Below are positions 9,116 through 17,048 of a DNA stretch of 64,000 nt, one piece after another. The position numbers were made by a program, and so were the translations under genes. Each line of letters begins with the position of its first letter. Position 1 is the stretch's first letter. The notes below the pieces were generated by a model. That model was given only the letters and a program-made list of their open reading frames with translations, was not told the origin of the DNA and searched no databases. The stretch is from NCBI GenBank assembly GCA_019112825.1, contig DXIP01000009.1:145966-209965 (forward strand). The letters run 5' to 3'. The stretch comes from Alistipes excrementigallinarum (GTDB lineage Bacteria; Bacteroidota; Bacteroidia; Bacteroidales; Rikenellaceae).

Positions 9116-9694
9116 CTACGGCTTTTGTGCGGGGCGCGGCGTAACCTGTACCGGATGTCCGAGCAGCCGCTCCGCCTCGGCCGTATCGCCCGCGTCGAGC
9201 AGCCGCCGGATGACCGTCGAGCTGACGTGGTGTCCCTCCACTTCGCGCTCGTCCACCTGGACAATCCTCAGTCCGCAGTCCGCTGCCGTACGGCAGTCGT
9301 AGCGGTCGTGGCCGAAGCGGTGGTTGTAGCCGACGACGAGCGTCCGCGTGCCGATGCGCCCCTTGAGGTAGCGCTCGATGAACTCCCGGCCCGAGAGGGC
9401 GCTGAAGGCGCGGTCGAAGGGAATGACAATCACGTCGTCGATGCCCAGACTCTCGAGCAGCGCGAGCTTTTCGTCGAGCGTCGTCAGCTGGCGGAACCCG
9501 TCGGTGCGCCCCAGCGTGATGCGCGGATGGGGGTCGAACGTCAGCACGATGCTCTCGCCGCCCGTGGCGCGGGCCTCCTCGCACAGCCGTGCAAGCAGCG
9601 CCTGATGACCCAGATGAACACCGTCGAACGAACCCACCGTCACGGCCGGCTCGCGGAACCGCGGCAGTGCATCGAAACCGTAGAATACCCTCAT
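9116..9694 (-). CDS. ribF: FAD synthetase (FMN adenylyltransferase) domain protein, RibF lacking riboflavin kinase
   Basis: Nucleotidyltransferase that adenylates FMN to FAD. Of 192 residues, the N-terminal RibF domain is complete: VGSFDGVHLGH (about residues 20-30, ATP site), LTFDPHPR (about 51), VGYNHRFGHDR (about 121) and HHVSSTVIRRLLDAGD (about 155-170). Bifunctional bacterial RibF is about 310 residues, continuing after LLG-x-P-y into a riboflavin kinase domain. Here the protein stops 15 residues after LLGHPV. Only 57 bp lie before the next gene and no kinase motif is visible there, so riboflavin kinase must be supplied elsewhere. It starts 8 bp after the rex stop, in operon order. Confidence 0.85.
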   Translation of the reverse strand: MRVFYGFDALPRFREPAVTVGSFDGVHLGHQALLARLCEEARATGGESIVLTFDPHPRITLGRTDGFRQLTTLDEKLALLESLGIDDVIVIPFDRAFSALSGREFIERYLKGRIGTRTLVVGYNHRFGHDRYDCRTAADCGLRIVQVDEREVEGHHVSSTVIRRLLDAGDTAEAERLLGHPVQVTPRPAQKP

Positions 9695-9702
9695 CGTGCC
9701 GT

Positions 9703-10356
9703 TCAGCTGTTGTTGCTGTTCTCCTCGGACTCCTTGACGAAGTAGGCGACCTTTTCGAGCAGTGTGGTGATGTCGTAGTTCTCGACGATGATGCCCTGCG
9801 GGAAGTTGAGCGGCGTGGAGGTGAAGTTCAGCACGCCGCGGATGCCCGCATTGATGATGGGCAGGACGAGCTGCGGGGCCACCTTCGTCGGCGAGGAGAC
9901 AATCACGATGCTGATGTCGCGCTCCTCGGCAATCTCCTCGAACGAATCCATGTGGTAGCAGGGAATGCCGTCGATGGTTTTGCCCACCTTCTCGGGGTCG
10001 ACGTCGAAGGCGGCCGTGATTTTCAGATTGAGCCCCTTGCCGTTGAAGTATTTGGTGATGGCCTGGCCCAGATGGCCCATACCCAGCACGGCGATGTTCA
10101 TCGGCGACGGGCTGTCGAGAATCTTGCCGATGTATTCGATGAGCACCTGCACGTCGTAGCCCTTCTTCGTGTCGCTCGAGAAGCCGATGAGCATCAGGTC
10201 GCGGCGCACCTGCACGGCCGTGATGCCGTGGATGCCCGCAAGCACGTGGGAGAAGATGTGCGTGATGCCCTGCTTGTGGCACGAGAGCAGCGTGCGGCGG
10301 TATTCGCTCAGCCGCTCGATGGTCTTTTCGGGAATGCCGTTCGTCAGTGAGGCCAT
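9703..10356 (-). CDS. rex: redox-sensing transcriptional repressor Rex
   Basis: DNA-binding repressor of fermentation and respiration genes that senses the NADH/NAD+ ratio. At 217 residues it has the expected length. The N-terminal winged helix contains ITAVQVRRDLMLIG (about residues 45-58, recognition helix). The Rossmann domain begins with AVLGMGHLGQAI (about 89-100), the GxGxxG dinucleotide loop, followed by the AAFDVDPEKVG acidic strand end. The C-terminal helix that swaps between subunits is present, with a short Ser/Asn-rich tail. The gene sits 4 bp after the LysM gene and 8 bp before ribF, within the minus-strand operon. Confidence 0.95.
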   Translation of the reverse strand: MASLTNGIPEKTIERLSEYRRTLLSCHKQGITHIFSHVLAGIHGITAVQVRRDLMLIGFSSDTKKGYDVQVLIEYIGKILDSPSPMNIAVLGMGHLGQAITKYFNGKGLNLKITAAFDVDPEKVGKTIDGIPCYHMDSFEEIAEERDISIVIVSSPTKVAPQLVLPIINAGIRGVLNFTSTPLNFPQGIIVENYDITTLLEKVAYFVKESEENSNNS

Positions 10357-10360
10357 GGCG

Positions 10361-12193
10361 TTATTCGATGGTGATGGTATAGTCGCTGTTGTAGTTGACC
10401 CGGGTCCAGTTGCGGTTCACGTGGCTGCCCCCCTCCTCGCGCTGGAAGCGGTAGGTCGTCTGCAGCGGCGTGTAGGTGGTATTCTCCAGGTCGTTTTCGA
10501 TGTCGCCGTACATGGCGGGGCAGAAAATCATCGCCGCGTCGTATCCACGATAGGAGTAGAGCGTCGGCAGCGCCCCGAAGGCACGGATGTAGTCGCTGTC
10601 GAACGAGGCGATGACCTCGGCGTCGCGCTTGGCGTGGTAGGTCGAGACGAAGACCAGGCGGTCCTTGAAGAACATCGTGCGGTCGATGTTGCCGAAGCGG
10701 TGCCAGCGGGCGTTGCCCAGCACGACGAACGACGGCGCCGTCAGGCCGCGGCTTGTGATGCTCGTATCGGCCGAGGCGATAGCCGCCAGGATGCGGTCGA
10801 CGTCGACCTCGTTCTCGGCCATGATGACGAAGACGTTCTCCTCCTTGTTCTGCAGCAGCGGCGTGAGGTCGCTCGGACTGTTGGCCCGGCGGACGGAGGG
10901 GTGTTCGTAGCGGTAGTTGTAGCGCGTGAAGGGTCGGTCGCCCAGCAGCGCGAGCACCTCCTGCTCGAACTCCTTGTCGGTGCTGCCCGCGTAAATGAGC
11001 GTCACGCGGCGGTTGCCGTTGAGCAGTTCGGCCACCTTGTCGTACTTGAGCGCCGGGTCGGCCGCCATCTGGAAGAGGGCGTCGCTGTGGAGCGCCTCGA
11101 TGTTGGCCAGCGGCGTGACCACCGGGACGTCGTGCTCCTCGGCGTAGCGGACCACGGGATAGAGCTCATCCTCGTAGACCGGGCCCACGATGAGCCGGTT
11201 GCGGGCGAAGTCGGGCGAGGAGACGATGCGGTCGATGGCGGCCGAGTCGCGGCCCGTATTATAGAAGGTGAGCTCGACCGAGTATCCGTAACGCTGCTTC
11301 ACCTGCTCGAGCCCCAGCAGGAAGCCCTGGTAGAATTCGAGGTAGTTGCTGTTGGCGCGACCCTTGACCGAGATGGGGAGCATCAGGGCGACATCGAGCG
11401 GCTCGGAGCGGCGCAGGGCGCGGAACGTGACCTCGGGAAGCTGCCGTGCGGCGGCCGAGTCGGGGTGCGCAACGCTCAGCGAATCGACGGCCGGGGCCGG
11501 AGCTGCCGGCTCGTCGCTCGGAATCTTGAGCATCGCTCCGGCCTTCAGGTCGGCGGGCTGCAGTCCGTTGTTGAGCCGCGAGAGCTCCTCTTCGGTCGTG
11601 CCGAAGCGGCGCGAGAGCGAGTAGAAGGTTTCGCCCGGGCGCACGATGTGGTAGGCATAGCCCTTTTCGGCGACGCTGTTCAGCGCCGTGCGGTAGGCTT
11701 CCCACTCGGCCTGCCGTTGTGCTTCACTCCCCTTGCCGCTCTCCTTGCGGCGAATCAGAATCCGCTCGTCGGGGCGCAGATGGGTGGGGTCGAGGTTGGG
11801 GTTGTCCTCGAGGATGGTCTGGATGGAGATGGCGTAGCGGCGCGAGATGGCGTAGAGCGTCTCGCCCTTGCGGACGTAGTGCATGTCGAAGGTCTTCTTC
11901 AGCTTGCGCTCCGAGGGTTTGGCCTCCGGGGCCTCGGCCATGAACGGTATCTTGAGCCGCGCGTCGGCCTTCAGCCCCTGGGCAACCGAGGGGTTGTTCT
12001 CGACAATCACCTGCTCCCCCACTCCGTATTCACGGGCGAGCGAGTAGAGCGTCTCGCCCGCCTGCACGGTGTGGATGTAGTACTTCGAGCCGTTGATATA
12101 GACGATTGTCGGCGATTTCTCGGCCGCGTGGGCGCAGCAGAGGGTGCCTAACAGCAGCAGGGTCGCACAAAGTCGCTTCATCTTCCTGTTCAT
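10361..12193 (-). CDS. exported LysM x3 protein with periplasmic-binding-protein-like C-terminus
   Basis: Of 610 residues, the first about 23 form a Sec signal peptide ending AHA-AEK. Three LysM peptidoglycan-binding repeats follow at about residues 38-88 (HTVQAGETLYSLAREYGVG), 103-155 (YVRKGETLYAISRRY) and 174-225 (HIVRPGETFYSLSRRFG). A Ser/Pro/Ala linker leads into a type-1 periplasmic-binding-protein-like domain (about 270-600; PLDVALMLPISVKG, YEDELYPVVRYAEEHDVPVVTPLA). This combination suggests a cell-wall-anchored ligand- or enzyme-binding protein, somewhat like LpoA in idea, but no ligand can be inferred. Its ATG overlaps the exonuclease stop by 4 bp and rex follows 4 bp later, so it is firmly within the operon. 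Confidence 0.85.
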   Translation of the reverse strand: MNRKMKRLCATLLLLGTLCCAHAAEKSPTIVYINGSKYYIHTVQAGETLYSLAREYGVGEQVIVENNPSVAQGLKADARLKIPFMAEAPEAKPSERKLKKTFDMHYVRKGETLYAISRRYAISIQTILEDNPNLDPTHLRPDERILIRRKESGKGSEAQRQAEWEAYRTALNSVAEKGYAYHIVRPGETFYSLSRRFGTTEEELSRLNNGLQPADLKAGAMLKIPSDEPAAPAPAVDSLSVAHPDSAAARQLPEVTFRALRRSEPLDVALMLPISVKGRANSNYLEFYQGFLLGLEQVKQRYGYSVELTFYNTGRDSAAIDRIVSSPDFARNRLIVGPVYEDELYPVVRYAEEHDVPVVTPLANIEALHSDALFQMAADPALKYDKVAELLNGNRRVTLIYAGSTDKEFEQEVLALLGDRPFTRYNYRYEHPSVRRANSPSDLTPLLQNKEENVFVIMAENEVDVDRILAAIASADTSITSRGLTAPSFVVLGNARWHRFGNIDRTMFFKDRLVFVSTYHAKRDAEVIASFDSDYIRAFGALPTLYSYRGYDAAMIFCPAMYGDIENDLENTTYTPLQTTYRFQREEGGSHVNRNWTRVNYNSDYTITIE

Positions 12194-12957
12194 TTCGTTT
12201 TTTCGCGGCAGCGGATTTCGGTGATGACCCGCTTGGTATAGAGCGGAAAGTCGCCGTTCATCATCCAGGCGTAGTAGCTCGGTTCGTGGGCGAAGACCTC
12301 CGCCACCGAACGCCCCTTGTACTTGCCGAACCCGAAGACCTCCTCGCCCTTCTCGTTGTAGAGAATGCGGCCCGCATAGTCGGCCGATTCACCCCGCGAG
12401 GAGTATTCGGCCAGAGCATCGACGTCGTTCTCCAGGTCGGGATAGCGGTCCAGCTGCGCCTGCAGCACCTCGTAGGTCGCCCGCGTGTCGGCTTCGGCCG
12501 AGTGGGCGTCTGTAAGGTCCTTGTCGCAGTAGAACTTGTAGGCGGCCACCAGCGTGCGCTGCTCCTTCTTGTGGAAGATGTTCTGCACGTCGATGAAGCG
12601 GCGGCGCTTGAAGTCCACCTCGACGCCCGCACGCATGAACTCCTCGACGAGCAGCGGCAGGTCGAAGCGGTTGGAGTTGAAGCCGCCGAAGTCGCACCCC
12701 TGTAGGAACTGCGCGAGCGACTTGGCCACCTGGGCAAAGGTCGGGCAATCCTTCACATCCTCGTCCGTGATGCCGTGGATGGCCGTCGCCTCCTCGGGGA
12801 TGTGCATCCCCGGGTTGAGCTTGCGCGTCTTGCAGATTTCCTCGCCGTCGGGCATAATCTTAATCATCGACACCTCGACGATGCGGTCCTTCGAGGCGTC
12901 GACCCCCGTGGTTTCGAGGTCGAAGAAGACGATGGGCCGTTTGAGCTTGAGTTTCAT
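12190..12957 (-). CDS. DnaQ-like DEDDh 3'-5' exonuclease with ExoX-type C-terminus
   Basis: A 255-residue exonuclease. The DEDDh catalytic set is complete: Asp13 and Glu15 in FFDLETTG, Asp99 in NSNRFDLPLL, and His152/Asp157 in DAHSAEADTRAT. After the nuclease domain, residues about 209-235 (FGFGKYKGRSVAEVF, ending YYAWMM) match the small C-terminal module found in ExoX-like exonucleases. It could serve as the proofreading epsilon subunit or as an ExoX-like repair nuclease. Position next to dnaN (11 bp away) is compatible with either, so no symbol is given. Its stop overlaps the start of the LysM gene. Confidence 0.9.
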   Translation of the reverse strand: MKLKLKRPIVFFDLETTGVDASKDRIVEVSMIKIMPDGEEICKTRKLNPGMHIPEEATAIHGITDEDVKDCPTFAQVAKSLAQFLQGCDFGGFNSNRFDLPLLVEEFMRAGVEVDFKRRRFIDVQNIFHKKEQRTLVAAYKFYCDKDLTDAHSAEADTRATYEVLQAQLDRYPDLENDVDALAEYSSRGESADYAGRILYNEKGEEVFGFGKYKGRSVAEVFAHEPSYYAWMMNGDFPLYTKRVITEIRCREKTK

Positions 12958-12968
12958 CGGCGCCCTCC

Positions 12969-14093
12969 CTATGCGTTAATCATCATCGGCATGAGCAGCA
13001 TGAGCGACGTGTTGCTCTGCTTCTCGTCGTATACGGGCTTGAAGACGCCGGCGCGCGTCGAGTCGGCCAGTTCGATGACCACCGTCGGAGTCTCGATGTT
13101 GGAGAGAATCTCGACCAGGAAGGTCGACTTGAAGCCGATGGTGATGGGCTGTCCGTCGTAGCTGCACGAGATGGTCTCGTTGGCCGACACCGAGAAGTCG
13201 ATGTCCTGTGCCGTGAGGTTGATGCGGTTCTCCTCGATGTCCATGCGGATGAGGTTGGTCGTCGGGTTCGAGCAGACGGCCACGCGCTTGATGCCGTTGA
13301 CCAGTTCGATGCGGTCGACGAGCACCTTGTTGGGGTTGTTGGCCGGGATGACGGCGTTGTAGTTCGGGTAGTTGCCCTCGATGAGCCGGCAGACGAGCGT
13401 GTGGTTCTTGAGCGTGAAGAGGGCGTTCTTCGAATCGAAGGCCACCTTGATGGCATCCTCCTCCTTGAGCAGCACCGACTTGAGCAGGTTGGCCGGCTTC
13501 TTGGGCAGGATGAACGAGGCGTTGATGTCGGTCTCGCGCTCCGATTCATACTTCACCAGCTTGTGGGCGTCGGTTCCGACGAAGGTGAGCGCCGTGGGGC
13601 TGAAGTTGATGAAGATGCCGTTCATGACGGGACGCAGCTCGTCGTCGGCCGTGGCGAAAATCGTCTTGTTGATGCCGTTGACCAGCACGTCGACGTCGAG
13701 CTCGAGCTCCTTCTTCTCGGCGCTGAGCGTCGGAACGGCGGGATAGCTCACGGCGCTGGCGCCGGGAATCGACAGGGAGCCGCTCTTCCAGTTGATTTTG
13801 ATTTCCCAGCTCTTGTCGTTCACGTCGATGGTCAGCGGCAGCTCGGGGAACTCCTTCAGCGAGTCGAGCATCAGTTTGCCCGGGGCGGCGATGGTGCCCT
13901 CGCTCTCGACGCTGTCGACCGTGATGGAGCCGATGAGCGTGGTTTCGAGGTCCGAGGTGGTGACTTTCAGTTCGTTGCCGTTGAGCTCCATGAGGAAGTA
14001 GTCGAGAATCGGCAGCGTATTCTTGTTGCTGATGACCTTGCCCGTGGTTGCGAGCAGCGAGAGCAGGGCCGAACTTGATACGGTGAATTTCAT
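12969..14093 (-). CDS. dnaN: DNA polymerase III sliding clamp (beta subunit)
   Basis: Processivity clamp that encircles DNA and tethers polymerase III. At 374 residues it has the typical length for three tandem clamp domains. Recognisable stretches include the N-terminal MKFTVSSSALLSLLATTGKVI, the internal ATDDELRPVMNGIFI-like strand and the closing SNTSLMLLMPMMINA, the family's usual C-terminus. It is the first gene of the minus-strand run dnaN, exonuclease, LysM, rex, ribF, thioesterase. It lies 91 bp downstream of the uridine-phosphorylase-type gene. No clear TAnnTTTG box was seen in that gap, so read-through from the upstream gene is possible. Confidence 0.97.
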   Translation of the reverse strand: MKFTVSSSALLSLLATTGKVISNKNTLPILDYFLMELNGNELKVTTSDLETTLIGSITVDSVESEGTIAAPGKLMLDSLKEFPELPLTIDVNDKSWEIKINWKSGSLSIPGASAVSYPAVPTLSAEKKELELDVDVLVNGINKTIFATADDELRPVMNGIFINFSPTALTFVGTDAHKLVKYESERETDINASFILPKKPANLLKSVLLKEEDAIKVAFDSKNALFTLKNHTLVCRLIEGNYPNYNAVIPANNPNKVLVDRIELVNGIKRVAVCSNPTTNLIRMDIEENRINLTAQDIDFSVSANETISCSYDGQPITIGFKSTFLVEILSNIETPTVVIELADSTRAGVFKPVYDEKQSNTSLMLLMPMMINA

Positions 14094-14184
14094 GTCTTGC
14101 GTGTTTTTACTTATTTCTTTTTCTACTTGCTTCTTGTCTTTTGGGGCGGGGCCCCGGCGGCTGCGCGGACGGCGCGCATCGGGG

Positions 14185-15063
14185 CTATTCCAGCTCGGCG
14201 AGCTTGTCGAGCGCCATGGCGACCATCTTCCGTACGAAGGGCTTGTAGTCCGTGCAGGCGTCGAGCGCCACGCGCTGGGCGATAATCGTGCAGATGGTGG
14301 CGGCGCGGTGGCCCATCAGGGCGGCGAGTCCGGCCAGCGCCGAGCCCTCCATCTCGAAGTTGGTGATGCGGCGCCCCTCATACTCGAACGACTCGATTTT
14401 CTCGTTCAGGTGGATGTCCTGTGGTTCGAGCCGTACCCAGCGCCCCTGCGGTGCATAGAAGCCCGGGGCGGCGATGGTGATGCCCTCGCGCGTCGTGTCG
14501 CGGAAGTGCTCGAAGAGCGTCCGGTCGGCATCGATGAAGTAGGGCTTCGGCAGCAGTTCGTTCCAGCCGGTGTGGCGCATGAAGGCCTGCTCGATGGCCA
14601 GGTCGCAGACGTCGTTGCGTCCCTTGTAGTAGTTGAGCAGTCCGTCGAAGCCGACCGACGTGCGCGAGAAGACGAACTCCCCTACGCGGATGTCGGGCTG
14701 CAGCGCCCCCGAGGTGCCCAGACGCACGAGCGTCAGCCGCTGCTTTTCGCTCTTCTCCTGGCGGGTGGCGAAGTCGACGTTGACCAGCGCGTCGAGCTCC
14801 GTGACCGAGATGTCGATGTTGCCGATGCCGATGCCCGTCGAGAGGACGGTCATGCGCTTGCCGCGGTAGGAGCCCGTCACGGTGTGGAATTCGCGGTTGG
14901 TCACCTCGCACTCGCGCGAGTCGAAGAACTCGGCCACCATGGCCACGCGGCCCGGGTCGCCGACCAGGATAACGGTGGGCGCAACCTGTCCGGGATGCAG
15001 ATGAAGGTGGAAAATCGAGCCGTCGTCGTTGATAATCAATTCGGAAGGTGGGATTGTTCTCAT
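14185..15063 (-). CDS. nucleoside phosphorylase (uridine phosphorylase type)
   Basis: Phosphorolysis of nucleosides to base plus ribose 1-phosphate, in the PNP/UDP family. The 292 residues contain VILVGDPGRVAMVAEFF (phosphate-binding start), STGIGIGNIDI, RLGTSGALQPDIRVGEFV (the central GTSG motif) and NFEMEGSALAGLAALMGH (ribose-binding Glu and Met). The frame continues upstream to 15141, but the ATG at 15063 gives the normal N-terminus and is preceded by an A/G-rich leader. It is divergent from glmM across a 125-bp AT-rich gap. The exact base preference is not certain; uridine is most likely from the overall motif set. Confidence 0.88.
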   Translation of the reverse strand: MRTIPPSELIINDDGSIFHLHLHPGQVAPTVILVGDPGRVAMVAEFFDSRECEVTNREFHTVTGSYRGKRMTVLSTGIGIGNIDISVTELDALVNVDFATRQEKSEKQRLTLVRLGTSGALQPDIRVGEFVFSRTSVGFDGLLNYYKGRNDVCDLAIEQAFMRHTGWNELLPKPYFIDADRTLFEHFRDTTREGITIAAPGFYAPQGRWVRLEPQDIHLNEKIESFEYEGRRITNFEMEGSALAGLAALMGHRAATICTIIAQRVALDACTDYKPFVRKMVAMALDKLAELE

Positions 15064-15188
15064 GGTAGCCTCTTTTTTTATTTTTATAATTGGCATAAAA
15101 GTAATAATTTTACCTCGAATAACAAAACAATCAACCGGCAAATTCTTGCAAATACGTATAACATATTTTAATAAACTCTCAGAGAATC

Positions 15189-16577
15189 ATGACTTTGATT
15201 AAATCCATCTCCGGCATTCGGGGAACCATCGGAGGACATGCGGGCGACAACCTCACGCCGCTCGACGTGGTGAAGTTCACGACGGCCTACGCCCGTCTGA
15301 TTGCCGAGCGCAACCCCGGTCGGAAGCTGACCATCGTCATCGGCCGCGACGCCCGCATATCGGGTGAAATGGTGGCCAATCTGGTCGAGGGAACGCTGCT
15401 CGGCTGCGGCGTCGACGTGGTGAACGTCGGGCTCTGCACCACGCCCGGAACGGAGCTGGCCGTCACGGCGCACAAGGCCGACGGCGGCATCATCATCACC
15501 GCATCGCACAACCCGCGCCAGTGGAACGCCCTGAAGCTGCTCAACGGCGAGGGTGAGTTTCTGAGCGACGCCGAGGGCAAGCGCGTGCTTGCGATGGCCG
15601 AGGGGGAGGATTTCGCCTACCCCGAAATCGACGGCATCGGTCACGTCGTTTCGCGCGAGTCGTACAACGAACGCCACATCGAGCAGGTGCTGGCGCTGCC
15701 GCTGGTCGACGTGGAGGCCGTCCGCGCCCGGAAGTTCAAGGTGGTCGTCGACGCCGTCAACTCGGTGGGCGGCATCGTGATGCCCGAGCTGCTGCGCCGT
15801 CTGGGGTGCGAGGTGGTCGAGCTCAACTGCGAGCCGACGGGCGAATTTGCCCACAACCCCGAGCCGCTGCCGCAGAACCTGACCCAAATCGCGCAGGTCA
15901 TCGTCCGCGAGAAGGCCGACCTGGGCATCGTGGTCGACCCCGACGTCGACCGTCTGGCCTTTGTCAACGAGGACGGCACGATGTTCGTCGAGGAGTATAC
16001 GCTGGTGGCCGTGGCCGACTACGTGCTGTCGCACAAGGTGGGCAATACGGTCTCGAATCTCAGCTCGTCGCGTGCGCTGCGCGACGTGACGGAGCGTCAC
16101 GGTGGTCGTTACTACGCTTCGGCCGTCGGCGAGGTGAACGTCGTGGCGAAGATGAAGGAGGTCGGCGCCGTCATCGGCGGCGAGGGCAACGGCGGAGTCA
16201 TCTATCCCGAGCTGCACTACGGCCGTGACGCACTGGTGGGTACGGCCCTCTTCCTGACCCATCTGGCCAAGTGCGGCATGACCATGACGCAGCTGCGCGC
16301 CACCTATCCGGCCTACTACGCCTCGAAGAACAAAATCGAGCTGACGCCGGCCATCGACGTGGATAAAGTGCTGCGTGAGATAAAGGCCCGCTATGCCGGT
16401 GAGAAGGTGAACGATATCGACGGCGTAAAGATTGATTTCGCGGAGAACTGGGTGCACCTGCGCAAGTCGAATACCGAGCCCATCATCCGCGTCTATACCG
16501 AGGCGAAGTCGATGGAGGAGGCCGATGCGCTGGCGCAGCGTTTTATCGGCGAAATCAAGCAAATCTGCAACCTGTAA
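15189..16577 (+). CDS. glmM: phosphoglucosamine mutase / phosphohexomutase
   Basis: Alpha-D-phosphohexomutase converting glucosamine 6-phosphate to glucosamine 1-phosphate for UDP-GlcNAc synthesis, acting in the cytosol. It is 462 residues. The phosphoserine is Ser106 in ITASHNPRQWN, the metal loop is DPDVDRLAF (about 254-262), the sugar-binding loop is GGEGNGGV (about 333) and the C-terminal phosphate-binding loop is RKSNTEPIIRVY (about 425). The N-terminus SGIRGTIGG is the family's usual opening. Bacteroidota GlmM and phosphomannomutase look alike; the short length and SGIRGT start favour GlmM. The NlpE-like lipoprotein gene begins 15 bp after the stop. Confidence 0.85.
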   Translation: MTLIKSISGIRGTIGGHAGDNLTPLDVVKFTTAYARLIAERNPGRKLTIVIGRDARISGEMVANLVEGTLLGCGVDVVNVGLCTTPGTELAVTAHKADGGIIITASHNPRQWNALKLLNGEGEFLSDAEGKRVLAMAEGEDFAYPEIDGIGHVVSRESYNERHIEQVLALPLVDVEAVRARKFKVVVDAVNSVGGIVMPELLRRLGCEVVELNCEPTGEFAHNPEPLPQNLTQIAQVIVREKADLGIVVDPDVDRLAFVNEDGTMFVEEYTLVAVADYVLSHKVGNTVSNLSSSRALRDVTERHGGRYYASAVGEVNVVAKMKEVGAVIGGEGNGGVIYPELHYGRDALVGTALFLTHLAKCGMTMTQLRATYPAYYASKNKIELTPAIDVDKVLREIKARYAGEKVNDIDGVKIDFAENWVHLRKSNTEPIIRVYTEAKSMEEADALAQRFIGEIKQICNL

Positions 16578-16592
16578 AACTCAAATCAACGA

Positions 16593-17039
16593 ATGACGAC
16601 CATGAATCGGAGACAAATCTGGATGTGGAGCGCTGCGGCGCTCCTGCTGGTCGCCTGCGGAGGCAATGCGACCAAAAAGAGTGCGGCGACCAAGGCTGCT
16701 CCCGCTGCGGAGACCTCGGCTGCGGAGGCGCCCGCCTACTGCGGCACCTACCGGGGAACGGTACCTGCGGCCGACTGCCCGGGCATCGAACTGACGCTCA
16801 CGCTCTCCCCCGACGGCCGCTACGAGCAGACGTGGAACTACATCGAGCGCGAAGGCATCTTCACGGACCGTGGCCCCTATATGGTCGAGGGCGATGTGCT
16901 GACGCTCCAGCCCGAGGACGACGGCGTTGCCCTCTATTACAAGCTGGACGGGGAGCGTCTGCTCAAGCTCGATGCCGACCGCAAGCCGCTTGACGGGGAG
17001 CAGGCACCCAACTACGAACTCCGTAAAATCGCAAAATAA
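16593..17039 (+). CDS. NlpE-like copper-resistance/envelope lipoprotein
   Basis: A 148-residue predicted lipoprotein. A hydrophobic segment ends in the lipobox LLVAC, followed by a Thr/Ala/Ser-rich linker. The domain opening CGTYRGTVPAADCPGIELTLTL resembles the NlpE N-terminal domain, which in enterobacteria has a C-x-x-C motif at the ADC position. Here only the second Cys of that pair remains (AADC), with another Cys 12 residues earlier, so metal or redox behaviour may differ. The ATG at 16602 (MNRRQIW) is an equally good start. It lies between glmM and the M20 peptidase with gaps of 9-15 bp. Confidence 0.75.
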   Translation: MTTMNRRQIWMWSAAALLLVACGGNATKKSAATKAAPAAETSAAEAPAYCGTYRGTVPAADCPGIELTLTLSPDGRYEQTWNYIEREGIFTDRGPYMVEGDVLTLQPEDDGVALYYKLDGERLLKLDADRKPLDGEQAPNYELRKIAK

Positions 17040-17048
17040 CACACGAGT

